A DNA stretch of 64,000 nucleotides from Prorocentrum cordatum. Its lineage: Eukaryota; Sar; Dinophyceae; Prorocentrales; Prorocentraceae. Made by a program: the position numbers and the translations under genes. The DNA is taken from the NCBI GenBank assembly GCA_963575745.1, contig CAUYUJ010020171.1, positions 598,005 through 662,004 on the forward strand, in the 5' to 3' direction. The notes under the pieces are model-generated. The model was not told the origin of the DNA. It was given only the letters and a program-made list of their open reading frames with translations, and did no database searches. This document shows, piece after piece, positions 43,767 through 53,868 of this stretch. How positions within the stretch are numbered: the stretch's first letter is position 1; each line of letters begins with the position of its first letter.

Positions 43767-44462
43767 AGCAACACCAACAACACCAACAACAACAACAACT
43801 TGTGTATGACTCTTCGCTCGTATCTGCTTGCGTGCCATTCAACACGTGTATCCCACACCCTCGATACCCTCCTTGTTCGTCTTCGATCGTACCCCCTTAC
43901 GGGTATATTTTTCTTACCTGCAACGTGTATTTCATGCAGCCCCGAAGGCAGGGGAAGAGAGGACGGTTGGAAGGAAAGGACAAGGAGCAGGTGGGTTGTT
44001 GAAATGTGCGTCCTGCGTGGGTCGCGAGGACGTCTCGAGCGATAGCGCGATTCCCACATGAATCGTAAGGACATCCACAGCGAGAGCGTGATTCGTGAGT
44101 GTCGCGGGCGCGGCGTCTGAATATATTGCGAGGAAATCCCACGCGAGAGCGCGATTTTTTGATTAATTGTTTCATGTGCCTAGATGCGTCACAAACCCGA
44201 GGGTGATGCACATCGGCCGAACACTGCGGTACCACACTTGCCGCAATTAACCGCAATCGCTGAACTATACCAGACATTGCGATACAACAGTTACCGCGTT
44301 GCGCATCGCGCGGCGTGAAGCGCGACGTTTTGGCGACCTGTCGGTTGTCCACGTCGTCGTCTGATTTGGAGAACTATGGAGATTGCTGCACTTGTGGCAG
44401 ACGGGCCTTGTAACCGGAGACTTCGTTTACAAAGTGTGAACGGAAGCTCCGTTTATACCGCG
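43256..44462. repeat. AGCGAGAGCGCGA repeats and (CAA)n
   Basis: 43265-43560 has 50-60-bp units around (AGG)AAGTC(T/C)CAGGCGAGAGCGCGA. A related stretch is at 44030-44160 and another downstream of the Copia element at 54098-54330. 43716-43800 is a CAA/CCA array. No gene. Confidence 0.65.
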
Positions 44463-44470
44463 CACCAGCA

Positions 44471-44631
44471 TTACGTCGGGCTTGTCTTTCTACAGGAGGA
44501 ATATTCAACACTAGTAGTACAACATAGTCTGGGGACGATGTTCTGAGTATTGTTGAGCATGCTTTAGGCATGTTTTGTCATTTTTACTTGTTCGTCCAAC
44601 ATCCGCCTGTAGGGGGACATGCCCGACCGAA
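44471..44631. mobile_element. MITE family 2, copy 6
   Basis: Ends TTACGTCGGGCTTGTC and, inverted, TTCGGTCGGGCATGTCC. Perfect octamer duplication CACCAGCA at 44463-44470 and 44632-44639. It lies about 120 bp upstream of the Copia element. Confidence 0.93.
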
Positions 44632-44754
44632 CACCAGCAATGACAAGTATGGCGAGGGGGCGCCCCGCTCCAGACATCCTAGCAGTGGCAGTTGCGCCCG
44701 TCACCTGTTCACCAGAGTTCGTTTTCGCTTACACTGGGTGTGTGCAGTGGGGGG

Positions 44755-44940
44755 TGTGGAATCATATGGCTCCCTCTCGTCCTGACTATCCGTGCTTTTC
44801 TGTGTTTGTGTCTGTTGTATGCTTGCTTGTGCACAGCGCCGTGACTGACGCTTTGGCTCAAGCCATTCTGTGCGCGTTGAGTGCAAAGGCATCCCTTTCA
44901 GTACATCTTGCGATGGCCGCCTGAACCCGTCGTGCCCACA
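44755..44940 (+). repeat. 5' LTR
   Basis: TG...CA ends, 186 bp. Contains TTTGGCTCAAG at 44852-44862, matching the 3' end of the dinoflagellate spliced leader. The primer-binding site follows at once. Confidence 0.97.
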
Positions 44941-44941
44941 G

Positions 44942-44953
44942 TGGTAGCGGAGC
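44942..44953 (+). promoter_or_regulatory. Probable primer-binding site (tRNA-iMet type)
   Basis: TGGTAGCGGAGC begins one base after the LTR. It resembles the TGGTATCAGAGC priming site that many Copia elements use with initiator Met-tRNA. The tRNA identity is inferred. Confidence 0.65.
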
Positions 44954-45073
44954 GTGGTTCACCGAACGACTTCCGGAAGCGAGGCCCAGGGCGGGTGCGC
45001 AGCTGGAGGACGGTTCACAGATCTACGGCAGGGCGAGGGCGACCTACGAGGGTGCAAGTACTGAAGACGGGTG

Positions 45074-47330
45074 ATGAGTCACTCGAGCGCAGCTGCCTCA
45101 GCTAGCAGAGGTGCTCTTGTTAGCCCTCGAGGCGGCAGGGAAGGGCTGACAGACGCAGACATCGACAAGATTGCAGGCAGAGTGGCCCAGATGATACGGC
45201 TGGGCACAGAGGCTGCGCCGGCCTCGGCGCCACCTGAGGGCGCACCTAACCTCCAGGGGCTCGCCGGTCAAGATCAGAGCGCGGCTCCATCTCACGAAGC
45301 AGGCTGGAGCGTGGTCGACGACCCCTGGACGGAGCACGATCCGTGGCGAGAAGAGTGGAGAGCGAAGGATGCGCGGGCAGAAGAGGACAAGCTAACACCA
45401 CCATCCATGAGGGCATCAGACACCTGGAAGGAGTGGAGAGACAGACCCGGGCGACAACAGACCTGGGATCAAGACTACTCGTGGCAGAGCTGGGGTAGTC
45501 AAGGCAGCACGTGGCAGCACGACCGCGGCTGGTGGCAGGGCCAGTGGACCCAACCCAGGCCAGCACCATCCTGGCCAGGCTGGGAGAGATTCAGGCTGTG
45601 GAAGCAGTACGTGCAGCGCTGGAAGAACGGCCTGAACTTGAGCGAGGCTCAGGCAGCAGACAGACTGCTAGAGATCCTGCCCTGGGAGATCCGGGCGACC
45701 CTCGAGGACGTCCCGGATAGCGAGCTGACGGTCGAGCTCATACTGAAGAGGATGGGCCTCAAGTCCGGTGAGCGCGAGGACGACGACCTCTACCGGACGG
45801 GCAGCGAGGCCATGCAGGACACGGAGAGGAAGAAGGATGAGGACCTGCACACCTTCGCAGAGCGACGCCGACGCCAATTTGACAAGGCGAAGAGCATCGG
45901 GATGGAGATCCCACAGAAGATCCAGGGCATGCTGCTGATGCAAGGAGCTCGTCTCAACGAGCAGGGCAAACAGAACCTCAAGAGCCTGACGAAGGGCTCG
46001 ATGCTAGGCGAGGACATCCTCTGGGCGCTGCCCAAGCTGGACACCGGAGGAAAGATCTGGAGCGACGGCAAGCAATCATCACTATTGAGTATGGGACCGG
46101 AGGAGGCATTGCCAACTCCCGAGGTCCAGCGGGCAGAGACCGGGCCGGTCGAGGAGCCGATCTACGAGTGGTCGTACTGGGCCGACGAGCTGGACTCGGA
46201 GGACGAGGCCATGGTTCTCGTCGAGCTCTCCGAGAAGGGCCTCGCGGAGCCAGAGGTGGTCGAGACCTTGGCACAGATCGGCAAGACCAAGAAGACGTGG
46301 AAGGAGAACCAGCAGCTGAAGACTGCGCTCAAGCGGGATCGGGGCTTCTGGAAGAAGAAGCGCCGGCTCACCCCAACACAGCTGAAGTTGATCACGAAGT
46401 GCGGCAACTGTGGAGAAGTAGGGCACTGGCACAAAGAGTGCAAGAATCCTCATCGTCCCAGAGAGCGAGATGGCAAGGGCAAATCTCGGTCTGGAGGGGC
46501 CGAGATCGAGGCCTTCACGTTCACAGCGATCGGCGCGGGCGACGACCAGGACTTCAACATCGACGGCATCACGGTCCTGGGCAGGGAGGTGCTGGCGACC
46601 CTCAGGGAGATCGTCAGCTCGGAGACTACGGAGCTCTCGCTGCTGATTCTCGAGGGCGGCCTGATCATCGTGGACAGCGGTGCCTCTCAGGCTATCATAG
46701 GCCGCCGGGCTTTGAAGGGGCTCGAGGGAGATCTGCAGCAACGAGGCCTGCGGATCAACTGGATCGAGAAGAGCGTCCAGACACCTCGGGGTATCGGCGG
46801 ATCGGCCACGCTGGTCGGAGTCGCCGCGGTGCCCATCTCCATCGGTGGCAAGAGCGGGACCATCGAGTTCGTGGTGACGAAGGAGGACCTGCCGCCACTC
46901 TTACCAGGCGGGTTTCTCGAGCAGTTCGGCGCAGTGCTGGACTACGAGAAGGAACTTCTCATTTTGAAGAAGTTGGACTGTGAGACTGAGCTCCACCGGA
47001 TCGGGAAGAACCATCGGGGGATCTACATCAACGACTGGCGCGGGACGGAGAGCAGCTTCTCTCCCAGCTCGCGTGCCTTGCCAGCTGGACTCAGCTCGGA
47101 CGCCTTCCGAGCCCCGACTGAAAAAGAAGACGTACTCTATTGGAAGGATCCCTCCAGGCCTCAGAAGGAGAGAAACGACCCCACAGGAGCCCCCGCACCT
47201 CAGAGAGATCCCGGGAGCCTGCATACCGACGACAGCAGTTCGAAACCAGTGATGCCTTCCTCCAACCACGACTCCCGCCACATCTCCAACCCTGTAGCTG
47301 ATCTGGCTCAAACATCGAGCCAGGCACAAC
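45074..47330 (+). CDS. Copia Gag with zinc knuckle and aspartic protease
   Basis: The frame opens at ATG 45074 (a GTG lies just upstream). A Trp/Gln-rich N-terminal part precedes a helical Gag core (WKQYVQRWKNGL, RLLEILPWEIRATL). A CX2CX4HX4C knuckle (CGNCGEVGHWHKEC, from 46400) for RNA packaging follows. The protease motif IVDSGASQAIIG (catalytic Asp codon about 46673) comes next, followed by a flap-type segment. After about 47150 this frame becomes Pro/Ser-rich. It remains open to 48880, but the composition indicates that coding shifts to the +1 frame near 47310-47350. Confidence 0.9.
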
Positions 47331-48206
47331 CACCAAGCTCACCGCGAGATCCGCCTCAAGTCGATGCGGGACCGCCCAGACTTGGACATCTCAGAGAGGG
47401 TCAAGATCCAGTGGATCAGGCTGCTGCATGCCGGACTGATGTGGACACAGACCCTCATGGACAAGTTCTTTGCTCTGAACAGGCGCGGGAGACTCTTCCC
47501 GGGAAAGGAGCTCCGTCGGAGGATGGTGGAGGACCCCAGGCTGGTGAACGACCTCTACGAGTACCGGGTTCCGATGACGGCTCCCTTGGCGGACGGGTCG
47601 GTGCCTTGGACGCTCTGCGTGCACCGCCCCAGGTGGTTCGTGACCTCCCACAACCAGTACGGGAACTGGGAGCAGTGCAACAAGTGCAAGGTGAGGACGT
47701 CCTATCGAGAGATCGGGTACCGCGGGGACGGCCACCGACAGATGACGGCATCGGAGATGAGGAAGCTCAAGCAGCAGCTCCCGCGCGACGTCAGGCCCCT
47801 GAGCTCGGCAGGCTCGGCGATGCGGGAGGGCGCAGCTCCGGCTCCGAGTCGACGCGTGGCGTCGGCGCCGAACGACGAGAACACCTGGTCGAGCTTCAAC
47901 CAGGAGCCCCCGCCACCGTGGGCATCAGAGATGGTGCGAGGCCTGTCGGCAGCAGTGGCCGAGGCGATGGCGGCATCCACGGGGCCGATGACAGCAGCGA
48001 TACGCGAGCAGTCCGTGACGCTCTCGCACATGGTGGCCACGATGCAGCAGATGGCGTCAGAGTCTCCAGCAGCAGGCGGGAGTGCGGACTCCAGCTCGCC
48101 GACACCGCCAACCGGTCCGCCACCGACGACCACCGGGGTATTGCCAAACCTCGGGTTCACCATGGTGGAGGAGGTCCCGGCGGACACCGACATGAGGGGC
48201 AACTGA
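47310..48206 (+). CDS. Copia internal segment of unknown function (shifted frame)
   Basis: The frame reads DRPDLDISERVKIQWIRLL, LFPGKELRRRMVEDPRL, then WEQCNKCKVRTSYREIGY, with a paired Cys motif and several Trp. A Ser/Ala/Pro-rich tail follows, ending at TGA 48204. It has balanced composition, while the overlapping frame is Gly/Arg-rich, so this frame is probably the coding one. I do not recognise the domain. It lies between protease and the methyltransferase-like region. Confidence 0.6.
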   Translation, partial: KHRARHNHQAHREIRLKSMRDRPDLDISERVKIQWIRLLHAGLMWTQTLMDKFFALNRRGRLFPGKELRRRMVEDPRLVNDLYEYRVPMTAPLADGSVPWTLCVHRPRWFVTSHNQYGNWEQCNKCKVRTSYREIGYRGDGHRQMTASEMRKLKQQLPRDVRPLSSAGSAMREGAAPAPSRRVASAPNDENTWSSFNQEPPPPWASEMVRGLSAAVAEAMAASTGPMTAAIREQSVTLSHMVATMQQMASESPAAGGSADSSSPTPPTGPPPTTTGVLPNLGFTMVEEVPADTDMRGN

Positions 48207-48419
48207 GAGAGAGCGGCGTGCTGCGGCTACTTGGCGACAAGTCTCGACAGGAGTGCTGGCTTCGAATCCCTACCTCTCGCAGTTTACACAGAGAGGCCAG
48301 CGCTGTTCTGGAGCAGGCCAGGGCCAACGGCCGGTGCTACCGGATCGATCAGGAGGCTTTGGAGAAAAGCGAAGGCCCTCTATCTTCTCCCTCATCCCGT
48401 CTCAATCTCCCCTCTGTTC

Positions 48420-50252
48420 CTGCCTGGCAGTGTGAGTCCGACGACGGGCGATACCGACTCTGGGTCAGCACCTACACATCCACCTATCAGGGTAGACCCA
48501 ACTCTACCGAAGGCGGGTCTGCGGGTGCGGGGTTCTACTACGTTGTCCCTCTCCAGAGCTACCTGTCTATCACGACGCTACGCGGCTCCGAGCTACATCA
48601 CGACTCCGACGACACGCTAGCTAATCTAACGGGCCTGGACAACTACACTCACCAGTTCAAGGTTGACCAGAGGAGTAAGCGTCGTCTTCGTCAGAGTCTC
48701 CGAGGTCTTGGAAGAGTATCGGGATCCGACTCCTGGGGATGCGAGTTTGTTGAAGTTTTCTCACCTCCTCGCACGGCAAAGGTCTCCTCTCAGCTGGGCT
48801 CCAGGGGCTCACCGACTGGTGGCAGCTTAGACTTAACCACGGGCTGGGATTTCCGACGTACGGATCACCGGGAGCTATGAAAGCGGTTGATCAATAAGTG
48901 GCGTCCATGGTTGGTATTTCTCAGTCCTCCCTGCACTGAATTCGCCGCCATCAACGCAGTCAACGATGAGCGGCGAGATCCGACCGAGATGGCCCGAGCG
49001 CGTGGAGAAGCATTGGACCTGTGGGCGTACGCGATGGAAATAATCGAGCTTCAGATCTCGGGCGGTCGCAAGTTCGCTCTGGAACAACCTACTACTGCGA
49101 CCTCTTGGGCTCTTCCCAGTACTCAGAGGCTTCTGGAGCTCCCGGGCGTATCCAGGATCACGTTTGACATGTGCAGGTTTGGGCTCTCGGTTAGGCCTGG
49201 CACGATTTCCAAGAAGCCAACCACTGTGGTCTCCAACGACTGTGAAGTTTACAGGGCTCTCTTGGGAAAACGGTGTGCCGGGGACCACCGACATTTGGTG
49301 CTGGAGGGAGGCGGTCTGCCACGACGCGCGGCATGCTATCCTACTAAGTTCTGCAAGACCATAGCCCACGCGGTTCACCGATCCGCAGAGCTTCAGCAGC
49401 TGGGAACCGACGAGAGCTTTCCGAGCGGGGTGCTGGCGACTCGTCGACAGGAACGACCGACCCAGTCTCAGGTGGAGGGCCACGAGCAGGACAACTCTGA
49501 GGACGAGGAGGAGGAGGATGAGCAGCAGCAGCAGCAGGACTGCCCGTTGACTCAGGAGCAGATTCGGCAGGTGGAGAAGGCACATATTAATCTTGGTCAT
49601 CCCACCACGAGAGACCTGCTTCGTATCCTTCGGTGTGCTCACGCTCGGCCAGAGATACTGCGCTACGTTCAGCATCGCTTTGTGTGCCAGTCATGCGAGA
49701 GTGCCGGCAAGTCGATTCCTCAGCGAAAGGCAACAGTTGCTCGGACATTCTCATTCAACAAGCTGATTGGAGTAGACCTGTTCTTTGTGACATATCAGCA
49801 CCGGGAGTACACGTTTCTGAATGCCGTATGCCTGGGGACCTCGCTACAGTGGGTAGGGATTGTGGGACCCGGGAGATGTTCGCAGCCAGCAGCAGTGTGG
49901 AAAGCCTTCTCACGGGGGTGGATCCGACATTACGGACCTCCAGAGGTCCTTATATCCGACGGCGGGAAGGAATTCGAGGCTGAGTTTAGCAGACACTTGG
50001 AGCAACAAGGGGTGTTCCAGCACACCACCGACGCAGACAGCCCTTGGCAGAACGGGAAGACAGAGCGGGCGGGTCAATGGTTGAAGGAGCGGCTCCAGCG
50101 GTTCGTGGACGATACCATCCTGGAGGGACCCGACGACCTAGAGCTGGCGGCCTGTGAATTGGCTGCCTGGCGGAATCGTTTCCTGAATCGGGGCGGGTAT
50201 TCACCACTACAGCTAGTATTTGGGCAAAACCCCAGGGTACCACAGGAGTTGG
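48420..50252 (+). CDS. Copia methyltransferase-like region and integrase, with internal TGA
   Basis: 48739-48853 encodes CEFVEVFSPPR then DLTTGWDF, resembling the nucleotide-binding motif I region of C5 cytosine methyltransferases. After a TGA at 48878 the same frame reads WLVFLSPPCTEF (catalytic-type PC at about 48926-48934) and, 50 residues on, FALEQP. Integrase follows: an HHCC-type region (HINLGHP at about 49583, CQSC) and the DDE triad D 49775, D 49958, E 50063, with a 34-residue D-E gap. Integrase inserts the cDNA. The frame loses sense near 50250. The methyltransferase relation is an inference from motifs and spacing; integrase is certain. Confidence 0.85.
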
Positions 50253-51762
50253 TTGCTCAGCGAGGACCCGTTAGACCACATAGGACTTCACGATCTCGAG
50301 GAACCGAGCGCCGACCTCGACAGTGCGGCGGCAGCTTTCCGACATCAACACGAGATCCGGTCTCGTGCCCGACAGCTTGCGATGGAAGGAGATGCGCGCA
50401 GGAAGTTGCAGCATGCGTTGGGATCAGCGTGGCACAGGGACAGGACCTACCGACCAGGGGATTGGGTATACATCTGGAGGCGAGCGCCCAAGACAGGGCG
50501 CAAACCATACGGTTTGCAACGGGATCGGTGGGTTGGGCCAGTTGCAGTGATATTTCATCATGGAACAACAGTGTGGGTGTGTGTGCGCAGTCGTTTGTGG
50601 AAATGCAGTTGTGAACAGATACGACCTGCTACGCAGTCAGAGTCCCTCGGGGCCGAGCTTATCCAGACCACGTGCTATCGGGACGTCTTGGACGAGCAGC
50701 TTGCTAAGGGGATCTCGGGAGGGGCTCTAGACGTTGCTCAAGAGGGACCACCACCACCAGAGGCCACCATGACTCCCATCAGCTCCGAGGGTAACGCGTC
50801 TCCCGTGACCATAGCACCAGCAGGCTCCAACGAGGTTCCAGGCCACCAAGGGGGCTCTCGGGACTCCAACATGGGCTCCAACAACATCGAGGCTCCAGAG
50901 GTCCCTACTCCAGCTCCCGACTCCAGCTCCCACCCCACTCCAGCTCCGACTCCGGCTGTCGCAGGTACTGTGGCTCAAGCAGTTGCTGAGCCTCCTGCAC
51001 CGCCACCGGGACTGCGACCTCCGACCCAGGCTGCCGGCGTGAGACCTAGACCGCGACTCGTCTGGGCTCCCGGTCCAGTGACTCGTCTGATACCTGTGCC
51101 AGAGCACGAGGAGTCAGATCCTGCTCCAGCGGACCTTGCAGGAGCTCTCGGACAGGGCGGTGCTGTCTCAGCCGCAGCCGGACCTCAGAGGGAGCCAGCC
51201 GCCGAGCCAACACCTCCTGTGTCTCAGACTGGCTCGACACCTGCCGGATCGGAGACAGGCTCACAGGCGGTGGCCACAGCTGGCGGCTCGCGGGCTTCGT
51301 CGAGACGACCTTCTCTGTCCGAGGACGACCTGGAGATCAAGCGAGCCAGGCTGGATCCTGACACACTCCGGTCCGCGACCGGATGGGCTCCTACCGACGA
51401 ACAGCTCAGGGGTTCTGGCCTACCGACACCCATGGAGCTCTTGCCAAGGGCCGAGGGTCGGGTTCGCACCCAAATCCAGGAGTTCGAGAACTGGCGGTCT
51501 CAGCAGAGCAGCGCTGCAGCCTCTTCTCAGGCCGGGCCCCTGGAGACGGGGTCGGAGACCCCGATGGACGAGACCGGCTTCAGCGCTCTCGAGGGCTACT
51601 GCAAGGTGCTGGACTCTTGGTTCGAGGACTCCGGCTGGAGCGGAGACGCCGAGACCTACATGAACGGCCGGAAGGATCTGATCTTCGAGTGCTCAGAGGA
51701 CAGCGCCGGGCAGTGGTCTCTGCTCTCCTCACGCGGTGGGGAGGTCAAGCTCAAGGATCTCG
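50253..51762 (+). CDS. Copia integrase C-terminal region and linker (frame 3)
   Basis: The frame continues LLSEDPLDHIGLHDLEEPSA, then YRPGDWVYIWRR, RDRWVGPVAVI and LWKCSCEQIRPA, like the C-terminal chromatin/DNA-binding part of Copia integrases. A long Pro/Ala/Ser-rich linker follows (50750-51350), then an acidic segment (NWRSQQSSAAA, LDSWFEDSGWSG). Continuity with the preceding frame needs one single-base shift near 50252. Near 51762 the sense again moves one frame. Confidence 0.75.
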
Positions 51763-52040
51763 GCCCAGGAGCTCGAGGATTTCCGACGATCGGACGAGGC
51801 CGAGTGGGGCGTACTCAACAAGCCTAACGTGCTGCGGATCCTCAGCAAGGAGGAGTCCACTCATGTGCTTCGCACCCGGCCAGAGCGGGTGCTATCGTCC
51901 AGGATGGTACGACGATGGAAGGCCCAGGAGGGTACGTTTAGTGCCCCAAAGGCCAAGAGCAGATGGTGCGTGCACGGTTTTGCAGATCCTGACACTGAGC
52001 ATATAGTGACGTATTCTCCGACGCGGGCTGGTACTCTTGG
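51763..52040 (+). CDS. Copia reverse transcriptase, fingers segment (shifted frame)
   Basis: The frame reads AQELEDFRRSDEAEW, RPERVLSSRMVRRWK, then KSRWCVHGFADPDTE and VTYSPT, the typical start of Copia reverse transcriptases. After TYSPT the palm continues in another frame, so this copy cannot make one polypeptide without frameshifting. Confidence 0.85.
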
Positions 52041-53497
52041 GCCATGGCATGGACCAGAGTATAGTGGACTGCAAGAACGCATTCAGTCAGTCGAGGCGAC
52101 TCCGCAGGGCTGGTGGACCCATCTACGTGGCTCCCTGTGAGGGGCTCACTGGCATTCACGTTCCCGACGGGTGCCTTATTGAGCTACATGTCGCCGTCTA
52201 TGGTCTAGACGACGCCCCTTGGGAATGGCACGCCACGATCACCTCCTACCTACGCGACCTTGGCTTCAAGAAGTTGCTGATGGAGCCATGCTACTGGACT
52301 CTCCGGGAGCAGGGCGCCCTGAAGGCTCAGGTCCTGATAGAAGTGGACGACCTTTGGCTGGGTACAGTTGCCTCCCACACGAGGTGGTTGGCCGACTCTC
52401 TCAAAGCCAGGTTCACCTTCGGCAAGTGGAGAGGCGACGAGGCCGAGTTTGCAGGACGCCGCATCAGGAAGGAGGCTCACCGCATTCGCCTGGACCAGGA
52501 GAAGTACATATTGGAGGAGATTCATCCGATTGTCTTGGAGAAGGGCCGCCGCTCCAAGAGACAAGAGCCTCTGAGCCGCTCAGAGTTCGAGCAGCTCCGA
52601 TCCGGCATCTACCGGATCGACTGGGTGGCGAAGGAGACCCGTCCCGAGGTGGCGGGCACGGCTTCCATACTCGCCAGCAAGCTGGAGCAGGCGGTGGTGG
52701 AGGACATCGTTGTTTTCAATCGGGCCGTCCAGATGCTGCGTGACACCGCCTCGCAGTACCTGACCATCTGGCGCCACGACCTATCGCAGGTGGTGAGTTT
52801 TACTTTGAGCGACGCGGCGGGGATTGGCACGGACTCACCCATACAGTGTGCCTGGGCTGTGGGAGTGGCTGACCCTCAGCTGGCCGCCGGACTGACCAGC
52901 AAGGTGACGATGCTTTCCTGGAGATCCTCCAAGATGCGTCGAGCTGCCAACTCATCCCTGGCCGGTGAGGCCAACTCTCTCTGCCAGTCTCTTGGAGAAG
53001 CCGACTGGATCCAGCTGCTACTTCGTGACGCTTGCTTTGGGGACGTTCCTACTGCCGACTGGCGACAGCACGCAGGCCCCTACGCGTCGGTGTTACGTGA
53101 CAACTGCGAGTTGCAACGACCCTTGCCTGGAGTTCATGCCACGGACGCCAAGTCCATCTTCGACTGTCTCTCCAAGAACTGTGCTGGCCGGAAGGAGGAC
53201 CGCAGGACTTCCGTGGACCTCGCAATTGCTCGTGACTCTTTCTCCCAGCGGGGCTCGTGCGTGAAGTGGTTTCCTCACCTGCTCAATCCCACTGATGTGA
53301 TGACCAAGGCTGATGTGTCCAAGGGGTCCGATGCCATGGGTCACATGATTCGCCGTGGGACTTTGACGTTGAGTGATGCTGAGTCGGAGAGGGCTCACCT
53401 CTTGGCCGGTGGTGAGAAGGGCCGGCGCAGTCGAGAGGCCAGCCGCCGCTATCTACAGGATCGCGAGCGCCGCCTCGAGGAGTCAGGCCGACAGTAA
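52041..53497 (+). CDS. Copia reverse transcriptase palm and RNase H
   Basis: VDCKNAF (Asp 52067) is motif A. GPIYVAPCEGL, VAVYGLDDAPWEWH and EPCYW follow. The catalytic motif C reads IEVDDLW (Asp 52346 and 52349), with Glu where most Copia elements have Tyr. RNase H carries SDAAG (Asp 52811), GEANSL (Glu 52967) and ATDAKS (Asp 53144). It ends at TAA 53495, just before the polypurine tract. All catalytic carboxylates are present. Confidence 0.92.
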
Positions 53498-53508
53498 GTG
53501 GGGGGAGC
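53498..53508 (+). promoter_or_regulatory. Polypurine tract
   Basis: GTGGGGGGAGC directly precedes the 3' LTR and is the expected plus-strand priming site. Confidence 0.8.
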
Positions 53509-53694
53509 TGTGGAATCATATGGCTCCCTCTCGTCCTGACTATCCGTGCTTTTCTGTGTTTGTGTCTGTTGTATGCTTGCTTGTGCACAGCGCCGTGACT
53601 GACGCTTTGGCTCAAGCCATTCTGTGTGCGTTGAGTGCAAAGGCATCCCTTTCAGTACATCTTGCGATGGCCGCCTGAACCCGTCGTGCCCACA
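53509..53694 (+). repeat. 3' LTR
   Basis: Same length as the 5' LTR, with one difference. It contains TTTGGCTCAAG at 53606-53616. GGGGG follows. Confidence 0.97.
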
Positions 53695-53701
53695 GGGGGC
53701 C

Positions 53702-53868
53702 ATGCCAAGAAACACCCTGCTCGCCTCCAGGGTGCCCTGGGTTTCTTGGGTTTCGATGGTTTTGCGGTGGAAGGCGTGACGTTCCCGCACCAAAAATCGA
53801 GCGACGTCCTGGGGTCTCAGGGTTGGGTTTCTTGTGCAAGGTTTCTTGTGGACGGGCCTCCACTGTAG
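53702..53868. repeat. Dispersed repeat R2, copy 3
   Basis: Matches 19657-19822 from CCATGCCAAGAAACACCCTG to the CTGTAG end. It starts a few bases after the Copia target duplication. Confidence 0.8.

Larger units (their letters stand above)
44755..53694 (+). mobile_element. Ty1/copia LTR retrotransposon (8,940 bp)
   Basis: 186-bp LTRs beginning TGTGGAATC and ending GTGCCCACA differ at one base (44873 C against T). Both flanks are GGGGG (44750-44754 and 53695-53699), a 5-bp target duplication. Internal order is Gag, zinc knuckle, protease, a methyltransferase-like region, integrase, reverse transcriptase and RNase H, which defines the copia superfamily. The near-identical LTRs imply a recent insertion, yet coding passes between frames at about 47310, 48206-48420, 50250, 51762 and 52040, and a TGA lies at 48878. 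Either the copy arrived already broken, using a helper element, or several changes are recent or are sequencing errors. Confidence 0.97.
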
